Source: Bacillus cytotoxicus (lineage in GTDB: Bacteria > Bacillota > Bacilli > Bacillales > Bacillaceae_G). Taken from it: a stretch of 64,000 nt of DNA. The notes beneath the pieces are model-generated. The model saw only the letters and a program-made list of their open reading frames with translations, made no database searches and was not told where the DNA came from. The first letter of the stretch is position 1. The number at the start of each line of letters is the position of its first letter. A program made the translations under genes and the position numbers. The stretch covers positions 55,519 to 119,518 of the forward strand of contig NZ_JAMBOP010000012.1 of NCBI RefSeq assembly GCF_023715645.1, read 5' to 3'. Below, piece after piece: positions 9,094 through 17,621 of this stretch.

Positions 9094-9615
9094 ATGTTAC
9101 ATTCAGAGTTTCAAATTAAAGGTGTAGTCATCGGGAAAGCGGGACCAGGTAAACAAACTTTGTTAAAAAAACCAATTGTAATGGATGTTTTATCTAATTT
9201 AGATGGGAACTTGAAAGTTATTGGTCCTATGGGTTCTGGAAAAACAATAATTTTAAAAAATATTGCTTTAGGATTAGAAGAAGTTTTAGTAATTGATACA
9301 GATGGGGAGTATGTCGAATTAGAAAAACAAACAAATAAAGTAAAAGTAATTGCTTTAGAAAGAAAAAATGCATTAAATGGGTCAATTGAATGTGAAATAA
9401 GTGAAGAACTAATGAAGTTAGCAGAAAAATACAAATATATTATTGTAGATGAACCGCTGCACATTAATAGAGATCAGTTAAATTTATTTATAGAACATAT
9501 GAAAGATACAACTAGTAAAATAATAACAACTTTTATAACTCCATATCAACGTGTATTTATTGAGGATGAACTCACAAAACAATTTCCTTATACAATTTCG
9601 ATGGAACAAAAATAG
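9094..9615 (+). CDS. Small P-loop ATPase of the conjugation operon, 173 aa
   Basis: Walker A near residues 44-53 (IGPMGSGKTIILK) and a Walker B-like YKYIIVDEP near 114-122. It is short for a motor and lacks a membrane segment. It begins 24 bases after cwlT, with AAAGGAG upstream, inside the T4SS operon. It may assist the VirB4/VirD4 ATPases or DNA handling. I do not recognise a named family. Confidence 0.7.
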   Translation: MLHSEFQIKGVVIGKAGPGKQTLLKKPIVMDVLSNLDGNLKVIGPMGSGKTIILKNIALGLEEVLVIDTDGEYVELEKQTNKVKVIALERKNALNGSIECEISEELMKLAEKYKYIIVDEPLHINRDQLNLFIEHMKDTTSKIITTFITPYQRVFIEDELTKQFPYTISMEQK

Positions 9616-9656
9616 TATTTGAATAGTTTCTAAGAAGAATTTAGGGGTGATTTACC

Positions 9657-9959
9657 TTGTCAGAACGTATTAAAAAAATGGAAGAACGAATCGCAAAAAG
9701 AGAACAGCGAATCGGAAAATTACAAGCTAGTTTGAAAGAAGAAAAAAACCGTTTGAGTAAAGATAACGAAACGCTATTACATCTTAAATATGATGATGTG
9801 CTAAAACGAATGCAAGAAAAAGGTGTTAGTCCTGATGAAGCATTAAGAGTAATTGATAATGAAGTAGGAAAGGACCAAAATCAAACTCATTTCGCAGAAG
9901 ATAACAAAAGTGAAAGTAATAATCGAGAAGGAGCTCAAATATATGCTCAAAATTGCTAA
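9657..9959 (+). CDS. Coiled-coil protein of the conjugation operon, 100 aa
   Basis: Residues 1-50 form a charged heptad-rich coiled coil (MEERIAKREQRIGKLQ). The rest is hydrophilic. TTG 9657 follows AGGGGTGA. The end overlaps the next gene by 17 bases, so they are coupled. Similar short coiled-coil proteins occur in Gram-positive transfer operons, but function is unknown. Confidence 0.6.
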   Translation: MSERIKKMEERIAKREQRIGKLQASLKEEKNRLSKDNETLLHLKYDDVLKRMQEKGVSPDEALRVIDNEVGKDQNQTHFAEDNKSESNNREGAQIYAQNC

Positions 9960-10632
9960 ACATTTGTTTTTAATAACACTATTGATGTTTTCAATGTTAT
10001 TCATGAGTGTATCTAACTTTGCATACGCAGAGGAAAAAAAATCTGAAACAGAAAAGACAACAGATAAAAAAGTAGGAGAGCCAGCTTCTGGACCAGACGT
10101 TCAGGGTGAAAAAAAAGAAAAAGAAGTTGAGGTTGGAACTCCTGCTAGTGTAAACGGAAAAAAAGTACAGGGTACAGGAACAGTAACGGACTTCACCACG
10201 AGTGGTTCTAAAGCATTTTATACAATTCATGATAAAGATAATAACGTATTTTACTTGATTGTCGATTTAGATAAAACTGACAATAACGTGTATTTTTTAT
10301 CAGATGTTAAAAAGTCAGCAATGGATGGTACTGCTGGTAAAACTGATGGTACCGCTAAACCGAATGTACCAAATCAAAAGCAAGCGGAAACTGAAAAAAC
10401 AGCAGCAAATACTAAAACTACATCAGAAAAACCAAAAGAAGAAGGTAGCAACAATTCATTTCTACTTATTGTATTAGTAATTGCTGTCATTGGTACTGCT
10501 CTATATTACTTCTTAGTCATTAAAAAGAAAAAAAATAAAACGAACACAAATGAAGATGAAGAAGTGATGGAAGATAACTATTATGAAGATAATTTAGAAG
10601 ATGAAACAAATAAAAACAACAAGAAAGATTAG
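9943..10632 (+). CDS. Secreted, membrane-anchored T4SS-associated protein, 229 aa
   Basis: Signal peptide at residues 1-29 (LFLITLLMFSMLFMSVSNFAYA), a Lys/Glu/Thr-rich extracellular part with an OB-fold-like segment (KKVQGTGTVTDFT ... FYTIHDKDNNVFYLIVD), then a membrane anchor near 175-198 (FLLIVLVIAVIGTALYYFLV) and a highly charged tail. ATG 9943 has GAAGGAG upstream and gives a clean signal peptide; the longer frame from 9910 does not. It sits in the transfer operon and probably acts outside the membrane near the channel. Specific role unknown. Confidence 0.65.
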   Translation: MLKIAKHLFLITLLMFSMLFMSVSNFAYAEEKKSETEKTTDKKVGEPASGPDVQGEKKEKEVEVGTPASVNGKKVQGTGTVTDFTTSGSKAFYTIHDKDNNVFYLIVDLDKTDNNVYFLSDVKKSAMDGTAGKTDGTAKPNVPNQKQAETEKTAANTKTTSEKPKEEGSNNSFLLIVLVIAVIGTALYYFLVIKKKKNKTNTNEDEEVMEDNYYEDNLEDETNKNNKKD

Positions 10633-10634
10633 TA

Positions 10635-11144
10635 ATGCTAATTAAAGCCTATATAAAAAAACATATGTTTCATCTTCCCACTTTAAGTAATCAGATATTA
10701 GAAGCACAGGTTGAGCAAGCTTTAAATGAAAAATTTGATAAATCGATAATGTCAAAAGCATATCCCCTTACAAAAATAGAAGATCACGAAAACATTCTAA
10801 TTGAAAAGCAACGTACAAATATCTTTTTACTCAACTTACTGCTTATAGTGTTAAAGCACAATAAAAAAGACATTACAGTTCAAGAGCATTACAATGATGA
10901 ATTCATCATTTCAAAATTAGAAAAAGAAACAAATTTAAAATTAAAAAATATACCCTTTGACAGCCTAGAAAAAAGCATTATGGAGTATGTAACTCCTGAT
11001 ACAGATGAGCCCTCTGAAGTAATCGAAAAGTCAGACCAAGCGCTAAAGACAAACGAAAGCAAAGAGGGCTCAGTTTTTGGAAATGTTCAGTTTAATCTAG
11101 ATTGGCTAGAAAAAGCACAAAAAGAATTAAGGAGAAGGGATTAA
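10635..11144 (+). CDS. Hypothetical cytosolic protein of the conjugation operon, 169 aa
   Basis: No signal peptide or clear membrane segment. It contains a Leu-rich helix (NIFLLNLLLIVLKHNKKD) and an acidic, Ser-rich linker before a charged C-terminus. It starts two bases after the previous stop and ends four bases before the next start, so it is certainly within the operon. No family recognised. Confidence 0.6.
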   Translation: MLIKAYIKKHMFHLPTLSNQILEAQVEQALNEKFDKSIMSKAYPLTKIEDHENILIEKQRTNIFLLNLLLIVLKHNKKDITVQEHYNDEFIISKLEKETNLKLKNIPFDSLEKSIMEYVTPDTDEPSEVIEKSDQALKTNESKEGSVFGNVQFNLDWLEKAQKELRRRD

Positions 11145-11148
11145 TCAT

Positions 11149-12765
11149 ATGCATATGTGGGAAAAATCAAAGCGAGTTTTAGTTAGTGGTGTTCTATCAC
11201 TTTCCTTAATAGGTAGCACAACAGTCCTTGCTGCTGTAAATGATCCTACACATACACAAATAAATGAAAATACCGCTCGGAATTATTTGAAAGTGAGTTA
11301 TGAAGGTGAAATTTTGTTTCATGAACAAGTGCCAACAAAAACGATGATCCAAGTGCTCAATGGAAATAATGATGTAATTGAAAGTAATGTTTTAACTAGC
11401 GACAAAGAAATGAATCTTGGAGAACCGAAGGTTAATGATGGGAAGATGTTAAGTTATTGGTCTATTGAAATGGCAAATGAGAAATTGCTTATTAAACCAA
11501 TCTTAACAAATAAAGAAGAATATGCAGTTAAGTTTTATGTTAAAGACAGTGGTGGGAATTTATTAGAAAACCATGAGCAAATAAAAGAAATAGTTAAAAG
11601 CGCTACTAGAAATACAAAGCTAAAAGATGTGCTACCCAATGTAAATCCCAACCCTAATTATAAATTTTCCGGTTGGTTTGAAACTGTAAATAATAAAGAA
11701 GAAAAATTACAAGGTATTGATGATAGAAAAATCACCAATTCTAAAGGTGAATATTATGCTAAATTTTACTCTGATTTTAATGACAATAATATTGACGATA
11801 AAACAGAAGAAATTACAGTCAATTTTGAGACAAATATAGAAGGGAAAATTGATCCTATAAAATTGAATGTCGGTCAAAAGGTTAAAGCTCCTAAATTGTC
11901 TAGTAAAGATAAGATTTTTATAGGCTGGTATACAAATAAAGAGTTAACAAATAAATTTGCCAATGACAATTTAAAGGGATCTATTACCCTTTATGCAAAA
12001 TGGGAAAATGCTGAAAAGGTAATCAACGAATCTGAAAAAAAACCAATTACAGATAAGGATGTTTCAGATCAAGTTGAAAAGCTTCTAAATGATTTAAAAA
12101 ACAAGCAAACCTTAAACGAAAAACCAGACACTAATAATACAAAAGATAATACAAAAGCGAACAATAGTAATGTTACTCCTTCTACAAGTAATCCAGCAGG
12201 AACAGTAGGAAGTTGGACACAAAACAATAGTGGAATAAAAGATAATGCAGCTTTAAACGCTAACAAAGTTAACGTATACAACGGAACAAAGTATGTGATT
12301 AAAAATAAAAATGTTGGCGAAATATATATGGTCAAATTTTATGATGAAAACGGTGCATTTGTTTCTAGCCTAGCATTACCTTATGGAAGAACAATTAAAT
12401 TACTCGATGAAAAGGAAAATTTACATGAGGAATATGCTGTTAGACAGGATACCTCAATTAACTTAAATAAAGCAGATTACGTTGTCAATAAAGATTCAAC
12501 ATTTTTAGGTCTTGAGACACGAACTGTTGATGTAAATGCATCAGAAATAACAGAGATATATCCGAAAATCGCAAAACGTAATAACGCAAGCAGTTTCTTA
12601 TATAAAAATGGTGAAAAAGATAACCAGAAGAAAAACTCAGAAATTCAAATTTGGATAATCACATTGAGCGTGATTGCTGTATTCTGTATCATTCTAGCAA
12701 CTCTTTTATTCCTTAAAAAAAGAAAAAAGAAAGAACAGGATCAAGGGCAAAACATTAATATTTAA
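11149..12765 (+). CDS. Surface protein with InlB B-repeat-like domains, membrane anchored, 538 aa
   Basis: Signal peptide at about residues 8-28 (VLVSGVLSLSLIGSTTVLAA). Two repeats of the Listeria/Bacteroides (InlB B-repeat) type follow: one near 125-175 ending KFSGWF, another near 222-285 ending FIGWYTNKELTNKF and ITLYAKWE. A Ser/Thr/Asn-rich spacer (about 330-370) leads to a third domain and a C-terminal membrane helix (IWIITLSVIAVFCIILATLL) plus a Lys tail. There is no LPXTG motif. Such repeats occur in surface and adhesion proteins; in a transfer operon it may promote donor-recipient contact. Confidence 0.75.
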   Translation: MHMWEKSKRVLVSGVLSLSLIGSTTVLAAVNDPTHTQINENTARNYLKVSYEGEILFHEQVPTKTMIQVLNGNNDVIESNVLTSDKEMNLGEPKVNDGKMLSYWSIEMANEKLLIKPILTNKEEYAVKFYVKDSGGNLLENHEQIKEIVKSATRNTKLKDVLPNVNPNPNYKFSGWFETVNNKEEKLQGIDDRKITNSKGEYYAKFYSDFNDNNIDDKTEEITVNFETNIEGKIDPIKLNVGQKVKAPKLSSKDKIFIGWYTNKELTNKFANDNLKGSITLYAKWENAEKVINESEKKPITDKDVSDQVEKLLNDLKNKQTLNEKPDTNNTKDNTKANNSNVTPSTSNPAGTVGSWTQNNSGIKDNAALNANKVNVYNGTKYVIKNKNVGEIYMVKFYDENGAFVSSLALPYGRTIKLLDEKENLHEEYAVRQDTSINLNKADYVVNKDSTFLGLETRTVDVNASEITEIYPKIAKRNNASSFLYKNGEKDNQKKNSEIQIWIITLSVIAVFCIILATLLFLKKRKKKEQDQGQNINI

Positions 12766-12780
12766 AAGGCGGTAAAGGCT

Positions 12781-12948
12781 ATGTTAGATATATATTTTGT
12801 TATTCAAGTAGTCTTACTTGTGATAGGTTTGTTCTTTTTAATAAAAGGCGGTTTTAGACTTATAAAGTGCTATAAAATAGATGTTTTACTATCTATTCTT
12901 ATAAAAAATGAATTACCAAATCCAAATAAAGAAAAGGGGAAAAAATAA
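12781..12948 (+). CDS. Small membrane protein, 55 aa
   Basis: One hydrophobic helix (residues 5-22, YFVIQVVLLVIGLFFLIK) followed by a basic region. Its TAA overlaps the ATG of the first pilin-like gene (TAATG), so translation is coupled. AAGGCGG lies upstream. It is a T4SS operon component of unknown role. Confidence 0.65.
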   Translation: MLDIYFVIQVVLLVIGLFFLIKGGFRLIKCYKIDVLLSILIKNELPNPNKEKGKK

Positions 12949-13163
12949 TGGAATTCTTTACAAAAGGTGTAGATGTAATACAAAAATTAGTTATCTTAAT
13001 TGGCGCAGGTTTAGGGGTATGGGGAGTTGTAAATTTATTAGAAGGATACGGGAACGATAACCCAGGGGCAAAGTCACAAGGGATGAAACAATTCATGAGT
13101 GGTGCTGGTATTGTTTTAATCGCAACGTTACTTGTTCCTGCATTAAAAAACTTATTCAGCTAA
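12948..13163 (+). CDS. Maff2-type mobile-element protein, pilin-like, copy A, 71 aa
   Basis: Two hydrophobic helices separated by a Gly/Asn loop (VIQKLVILIGAGLGVWGVVN; EGYGNDNPGAKSQGM; AGIVLIATLLVPALKN) match the Maff2 family found beside VirD4 genes on conjugative elements, with a VirB2-pilin-like topology. It is duplicated: the protein from 13201 differs only at the last residue (Ser here, Asn there). AAAGGGG is the ribosome site. Confidence 0.82.
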   Translation: MEFFTKGVDVIQKLVILIGAGLGVWGVVNLLEGYGNDNPGAKSQGMKQFMSGAGIVLIATLLVPALKNLFS

Positions 13164-13200
13164 ATCAAAGTTAAACAAAAAAAAGATAGGGGGAAAAATA

Positions 13201-13416
13201 ATGGAATTCTTTACAAAAGGTGTAGATGTAATACAAAAGTTAGTTATCTTAATTGGCGCAGGTTTAGGGGTATGGGGAGTTGTAAACCTGTTAGAAGGCT
13301 ATGGCAATGATAATCCGGGGGCAAAATCACAAGGGATGAAACAGTTTATGAGTGGTGCTGGTATTGTTTTAATCGCAACGTTACTTGTTCCTGCATTAAA
13401 AAACTTATTCAACTAA
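13201..13416 (+). CDS. Maff2-type mobile-element protein, pilin-like, copy B, 71 aa
   Basis: A near-perfect repeat of the preceding gene. About a dozen base differences are almost all silent and cluster in the central third, while both ends are identical. The duplication may raise pilin dosage. It is followed by a hairpin (13437-13465) and then VirD4. Confidence 0.82.
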   Translation: MEFFTKGVDVIQKLVILIGAGLGVWGVVNLLEGYGNDNPGAKSQGMKQFMSGAGIVLIATLLVPALKNLFN

Positions 13417-13436
13417 GTTAAGGTTAAACGAAAAGA

Positions 13437-13465
13437 GGGCGAGTAAATTTACTCGTCCTTCTTTT
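13437..13465 (+). terminator. Hairpin with T-rich tail between the pilin-like genes and virD4
   Basis: GGGCGAGTAAA pairs with TTTACTCGTCC and is followed by TTCTTTTAT. It could be a partial terminator that keeps VirD4 levels below pilin levels, or an mRNA-stabilising 3' end. Confidence 0.55.
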
Positions 13466-13484
13466 ATAAAGAAGGAGTATCAAA

Positions 13485-15302
13485 ATGGAAAAAATCAAGG
13501 GAAATAAAATTTATATTATTCTTGGTGTAATGTTGTTTATTCTATTAAATTATCTTTGTTATTACTTTAGAGTCACTTTTGAAGGTAATATAACTGCTGC
13601 ATTTGATTATTTGTCTTCACAACCGCAATATCTCTTATACGCCTTTCCTTTGTCTTTTAACGTTATTGATTTGTTTGTGCCAATGCTTGTAGCAGCATTT
13701 GTTGTATTCGTTTTGATCGACAAGAAAAATAATAAAAAGAAATATAAAAAGGGTGTTGAACATGGTTCAGCACAATGGGGTAGTGTAGAAAAAGATTTAA
13801 AAAATATGTATGACGAAAAAAACCAATATAATAACATTTTATTTTCACAAAATACAAGGATTAGACTAGATGATGAAGACGCTCCCTTTGAGGTAAGACG
13901 AAATAAAAATGTGAATTGTATTGGTGGATCAGGTAGTGGTAAAACTCGATTTGTAATTAAACCAAATATGCTACAAATGAACGCAAGTTATGTAGTTACT
14001 GATCCAAAAGGTACAATCATTAATGAAATTGGAATGGCATTAAAAAATGTAGGAAAGTACAAAATCAAGATTTTTAACACTGTAAAATTTTCAAAAAGTA
14101 TGCGATACAATCCATTAAAGTATGTTCACAATGAGCAAGATATTTTAAAACTTGTTAATACTATTATTGCAAACACAAGTGGGGAAGGACCAAAAGGAGA
14201 TCCCTTTTGGGAAAAAGCAGAAAGCTTGTTATACCAAGCTTATTTAAGCCTAATGGTTTCAAAATTCCCTAAAGAAGAACAAAATCTAGGGACACTAATG
14301 GATTTAATTTCATACTCAACAGTGAAAGAAGATGACGAGGATTATAAAAATCCTATGGATTACCTTTTTGAAGAACTAGAAAAAGAGGATAGTAACCACT
14401 TTGCTGTAAAGCAATATAAATTATATAAACTCGCAGCCGGTAAAACAGCGAAAAGCATTTTAATCTCTTGTGGGGGAAGGTTATCTCCATTAAACATTCC
14501 TGCACTTCGTGATCTGATTTCAAAAGATGAATTAGACCTTGATACACTTGGAGATAAAGGGCGTAAAACAGCACTATTTATTATAGTGCCTGACACTGAC
14601 GATACATTTAATTTTATCGTCGCTATTATGTATTCTCAACTTTTCAACATGTTATGTACAATTGCCGATGATAAATACAAAGGGGAATTACCTACACATG
14701 TTCGATTTCTACTGGATGAATTTGCTAATATCGGATTGATTCCAAACTTTGAAAAGCTCATTTCAACAATCCGCTCACGTAACATTTCAGCGACTATCAT
14801 TTTACAAGCATTCTCACAATTAAAGACAATTTATAAAGACAAGGCTGACACAATAATCGGTAACTGTGACACCTCTATATTTCTGGGTGGTAAGGAAAAA
14901 ACAACAACTAAAGCATTAAGTGAAGAACTTGGTAAAGAAACAATTAATGACTACAACGAAAGCAAAACACGATCTAATAATGATAGTTTCGGTCAAAATT
15001 ACTCAAAATTAGGTAGAGCATTAATGACACAAGATGAACTGTTAACAATGGAACGTGATATGTGTATTGTCCAAATAATCGGCAAAAGACCATTTAAAGA
15101 TAAAAAGTATGATTTAACTAAGCATCCAAGATACAAATTCCATGCGGATGGAAAAAAATATTGGTTTGATATTGATAAATACTTAGAAGCCCTTAAAACC
15201 CCGAAGAATCAACGGGAAAATAACGTATCTAATACTCCAACGAATCAATCAGAAAAGCTAAAGCTTACAATTACAACTGTGAATGGTAGTTTTGAAATAT
15301 AA
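13485..15302 (+). CDS. virD4: VirD4/TraG-type coupling protein, 605 aa
   Basis: ATPase that brings the relaxase-DNA complex to the transfer channel. Two N-terminal membrane helices (about residues 7-27 and 55-75, the second LFVPMLVAAFVVFVLI), Walker A near 146-154 (IGGSGSGKTR), the family segment VTDPKG, and Walker B near 406-414 (FLLDEFANIG). Length and order are normal for Gram-positive TraG/VirD4 proteins. GAAGGAG precedes ATG 13485. It is the last large gene of the transfer operon. Confidence 0.93.
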   Translation: MEKIKGNKIYIILGVMLFILLNYLCYYFRVTFEGNITAAFDYLSSQPQYLLYAFPLSFNVIDLFVPMLVAAFVVFVLIDKKNNKKKYKKGVEHGSAQWGSVEKDLKNMYDEKNQYNNILFSQNTRIRLDDEDAPFEVRRNKNVNCIGGSGSGKTRFVIKPNMLQMNASYVVTDPKGTIINEIGMALKNVGKYKIKIFNTVKFSKSMRYNPLKYVHNEQDILKLVNTIIANTSGEGPKGDPFWEKAESLLYQAYLSLMVSKFPKEEQNLGTLMDLISYSTVKEDDEDYKNPMDYLFEELEKEDSNHFAVKQYKLYKLAAGKTAKSILISCGGRLSPLNIPALRDLISKDELDLDTLGDKGRKTALFIIVPDTDDTFNFIVAIMYSQLFNMLCTIADDKYKGELPTHVRFLLDEFANIGLIPNFEKLISTIRSRNISATIILQAFSQLKTIYKDKADTIIGNCDTSIFLGGKEKTTTKALSEELGKETINDYNESKTRSNNDSFGQNYSKLGRALMTQDELLTMERDMCIVQIIGKRPFKDKKYDLTKHPRYKFHADGKKYWFDIDKYLEALKTPKNQRENNVSNTPTNQSEKLKLTITTVNGSFEI

Positions 15303-15333
15303 AATACGTTAAATGAAAGGAAGTGTGATGATC

Positions 15334-15867
15334 ATGAATTGTCCTTACTGCGCAACGCAAGTGAAAATCGATGAAGATAGTGTCGCACAAGAAACATGTA
15401 TATTTTGCGGTGCTTTAATTCGTGATGAAAAATCTGGTATATTACAAGTTTGTCAAAACGGAGAGCGATATGAGTTTAAGAAAATGCAGCAACATATTTT
15501 TTTAGAGCATATAAATCAACCTGTTAGCGATTTGAAGCGATATCATACTTTTGATTTGTATTTATTGTTAAAAGAAGTAAGAGAAGCACGCAGCCAAACG
15601 TATTATGGCTTACAGCTGTTAAATAAAGCTTCTGTGGAAGATGAAGGATTTAAAGAGTCTGCTAATGAGGTAGGCGGGGAATATGAATATTTTACAAGGA
15701 AAGCGTGGGTAATCGAGAATATTTTATTAGAGCGTCAGGGATTCTTTCCAGAAAAAATTACAGATCGGGTTCTCCAATATATGTGGGAACAGATTAAAAA
15801 ATCAAAAAAGAAACCAATGAGAATTTCTAAAACAAAACGTAGCCAAAAAGAAAAAGCATGTTTTTAA
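15334..15867 (+). CDS. Zinc-ribbon protein, 177 aa
   Basis: N-terminal four-Cys zinc ribbon (NCPYCATQ ... CIFCGALI, residues 2-28) followed by a helical domain with the aromatic/basic segment KRYHTFDLYLLLKEVREARS and a basic C-terminus. ATG 15334 is spaced correctly from AAAGGAAG (15316-15323). Family unknown; possibly regulatory or DNA-binding. Confidence 0.65.
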   Translation: MNCPYCATQVKIDEDSVAQETCIFCGALIRDEKSGILQVCQNGERYEFKKMQQHIFLEHINQPVSDLKRYHTFDLYLLLKEVREARSQTYYGLQLLNKASVEDEGFKESANEVGGEYEYFTRKAWVIENILLERQGFFPEKITDRVLQYMWEQIKKSKKKPMRISKTKRSQKEKACF

Positions 15868-15891
15868 TTAACTGGTGAAAGGGGATTGTAT

Positions 15892-16008
15892 ATGGATGGA
15901 GGAGGAAAACCGCTTTCTTATATTGGACGATGTAAGATTGTCTTTTGGATGATATTTGTTTTTTGGATCCTTATGTTTTTGATTTGTGGTGAATTTTTCT
16001 TTAGCTAA
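15892..16008 (+). CDS. Small membrane peptide, 38 aa
   Basis: GAAAGGGG followed by ATG; the peptide has one strong hydrophobic helix (IVFWMIFVFWILMFLICG) and ends EFFFS. Function unknown. Confidence 0.5.
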   Translation: MDGGGKPLSYIGRCKIVFWMIFVFWILMFLICGEFFFS

Positions 16009-16095
16009 TGGAAGGATTGTTCTTAAGTCCAGAAGGAGTCTAATGTATAATGGAAGAAAGACAAAGATATCTTGTTAACAAAGGTTGAGATTGAT

Positions 16096-16338
16096 ATGAA
16101 AAAATATGATGTTCCTAATGGAAACGGAAGTTTGATGGTATATATAGAAAAGATAGATGAAACTTGTGCATCAGTGGCAATCCCAAAAAAAGAGTGGTCA
16201 TATCTTCTTTCTTACGATGTAACATATAATAAATTTGAGCATGAACATGAGGAGATGGTTCGTTCTCTTTTTTATAAAGCGGGTTTACCTTATAATCAAG
16301 CGGAAAATTTAGCTGATCTAATCGAGGGGTGGATTTAA
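16096..16338 (+). CDS. Hypothetical protein, 80 aa
   Basis: ATG 16096 follows AAAGGTTGAG; the frame upstream to 16072 lacks a site. The protein is soluble and mildly acidic, with no motif I know (PYNQAENLADLIEGWI at the end). A terminator follows at 16375. Confidence 0.5.
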   Translation: MKKYDVPNGNGSLMVYIEKIDETCASVAIPKKEWSYLLSYDVTYNKFEHEHEEMVRSLFYKAGLPYNQAENLADLIEGWI

Positions 16339-16374
16339 TTATAGATATGTCCACTTGCCATAATTTTTTTCTCT

Positions 16375-16402
16375 GACTCTGCATAAAGCAGGGTCATTTT
16401 TT
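16375..16402 (+). terminator. Intrinsic terminator
   Basis: GACTCTGC and GCAGGGTC form a stem with loop ATAAA, followed by ATTTTTTG. Confidence 0.75.
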
Positions 16403-16427
16403 GTTGGAATTTATGTTAAATAATTAC

Positions 16428-16451
16428 ATAATAGACTTGTAAGTCTATTAT
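16428..16451. promoter_or_regulatory. Palindromic operator candidate
   Basis: ATAATAGACTT and AAGTCTATTAT are perfect complements separated by GT. The pair lies 57 bases upstream of the gene at 16508, with a related AATAGACCTAT just after it. The layout suggests a dimeric regulator site over the promoter of that gene. No regulator can be assigned. Confidence 0.5.
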
Positions 16452-16507
16452 AGATGTGAGAAAATAGACCTATAAGGCTGATTGATAATGAAAGGGGATA
16501 TGGAATT

Positions 16508-16750
16508 ATGGATAAACTTTTTGAAAAACCTGCTGAAGTTATTAATTTTCATCAAAGAAAAGTAGAAAAAGAAATGAATAGGTTTACTTCAGAACAAAAG
16601 TTCAAACTCATCGCGCTGCAAGTACTTTGTAACATATCTGAAGAGGATCTGGAAGGAATTTTGGAACGAGGGTTATCCATAGATGATTTATTTACAGGTA
16701 CAGCCAATAGGTACTTTAAAATTCAAAATGAAAAAGCCATCCGCCGCTAA
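16508..16750 (+). CDS. Hypothetical protein, 80 aa
   Basis: Preceded by AAAGGGG and the palindrome at 16428. Helical and charged (TSEQKFKLIALQVLCNISEE, DDLFTGTANRYFKI), with no recognised family. Followed by its own terminator at 16765. Plasmid accessory gene. Confidence 0.6.
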   Translation: MDKLFEKPAEVINFHQRKVEKEMNRFTSEQKFKLIALQVLCNISEEDLEGILERGLSIDDLFTGTANRYFKIQNEKAIRR

Positions 16751-16764
16751 ACGAATGACTTATA

Positions 16765-16800
16765 GAGAAGGGAATGGTTCAGATTCCCTTCTCCCATTTT
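16765..16800 (+). terminator. Intrinsic terminator
   Basis: GAGAAGGGAAT pairs perfectly with ATTCCCTTCTC, followed by CCATTTT. Confidence 0.75.
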
Positions 16801-16825
16801 AACATACGAGAAAGGGAGAGAGTAA

Positions 16826-17319
16826 ATGATAATTAGAATTATTGATAATTGTTATAAAGACATATCAATTTGTATTGTGGGGTCCCGCCAACCAAATGAC
16901 ATAAAACCCACGCTAAGGAAAGTAAATCCATCTATATCAAGGTTTCTAGCGTAACAAAAAGGGTTGTTACAAATAATATTACGAATTATTTTTGATACAG
17001 TATTTTGTTACAGCTATATTGACTAAATAAAGACTAGCACTTCTCGAAACCAATGCTGTAACAAAAACGCTCATTTTAGTTACAATCCCTTAGCGTACAA
17101 AAACCAAGGTTTTCACTTCCAAAAAATGTCTTAACGTGGGTTTTATGTTAGTACGTTGGCTGTACCCCTATTGTAGAAACACGTAAAGGCTACCAATATG
17201 CGACAGAATGGGCAAATGAATATGATAAAAAAGGTAATTTAGTTAGCCCGACTGTTGAACAAATAAAAGGTGCATGGAGAGAAAATAGACAGTCATTTTT
17301 TCCGTATTGTTCATTTTAA
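16826..17319 (+). pseudogene. Small gene disrupted by a Tn3-type miniature element
   Basis: The frame starts at ATG 16826 after AAAGGGAGAG (MIIRIIDNCYKD) and runs to the insertion at 16878. Removing the 290-bp element and one copy of the TATTGT duplication gives an uninterrupted 65-aa protein continuing VETRKGYQYATEWANEYDKK and ending FFPYCSF at the stop 17317-17319. Frame and codon phase close exactly, so the gene was intact before insertion. Function unknown; it resembles short phage/plasmid proteins. Confidence 0.75.
16879..17168. mobile_element. Tn3-family miniature inverted-repeat element (TIME), 290 bp
   Basis: It begins GGGGTCCCGCCAACC and ends GGTTGG-like CGTTGGCTGTACCCC. The terminal repeats (about 38 bp, inner ends ACATAAAACCCACGCTAAGG and ACATAAAACCCACGTTAAGA) follow the Tn3-family pattern GGGG...ACGCTAAG and resemble Tn4430 ends as I recall them. 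TATTGT is duplicated on both sides (16873-16878 and 17169-17174); Tn3 elements normally make 5-bp duplications. There is no coding frame. The interior holds several GTAACA/TGTTAC motifs, perhaps a resolution-site remnant. Confidence 0.85.
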
Positions 17320-17348
17320 ACAATATAAGCCGGAAAGGGGAATGGGAA

Positions 17349-17621
17349 GTGACGATAAAACAAACAAGTATATTTGATTTTATTGATGACCCTAATCCTG
17401 TTATACGAAAACCGAGAAAAAAGCCTAAAGTATCTCCAAAACCTGTAACTCAAATGGTTGATTGTGAAATTTTTGATCCAAATAAAGCAAATTGGTTTGA
17501 ATCTTATGGAGATCAATGCACGAAAGTGTTAGCGGTTATACCTAAGAAGCCAACACACAAAGAGTTGAGTGCCTTTCAGGAGGCCACTGAAAAAGTCCCT
17601 AAAAAGAGAAAAAGAAGATAA
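17349..17621 (+). CDS. Hypothetical basic protein, 90 aa
   Basis: GTG 17349 lies eight bases after GGAAAGGGG. The N-terminus TIKQTSIFDFIDDPNP and a Lys/Pro-rich stretch (RKPRKKPKVSPKPV) lead to a basic tail (PKKRKRR). Possibly nucleic-acid binding. No family recognised. Confidence 0.55.
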   Translation: MTIKQTSIFDFIDDPNPVIRKPRKKPKVSPKPVTQMVDCEIFDPNKANWFESYGDQCTKVLAVIPKKPTHKELSAFQEATEKVPKKRKRR

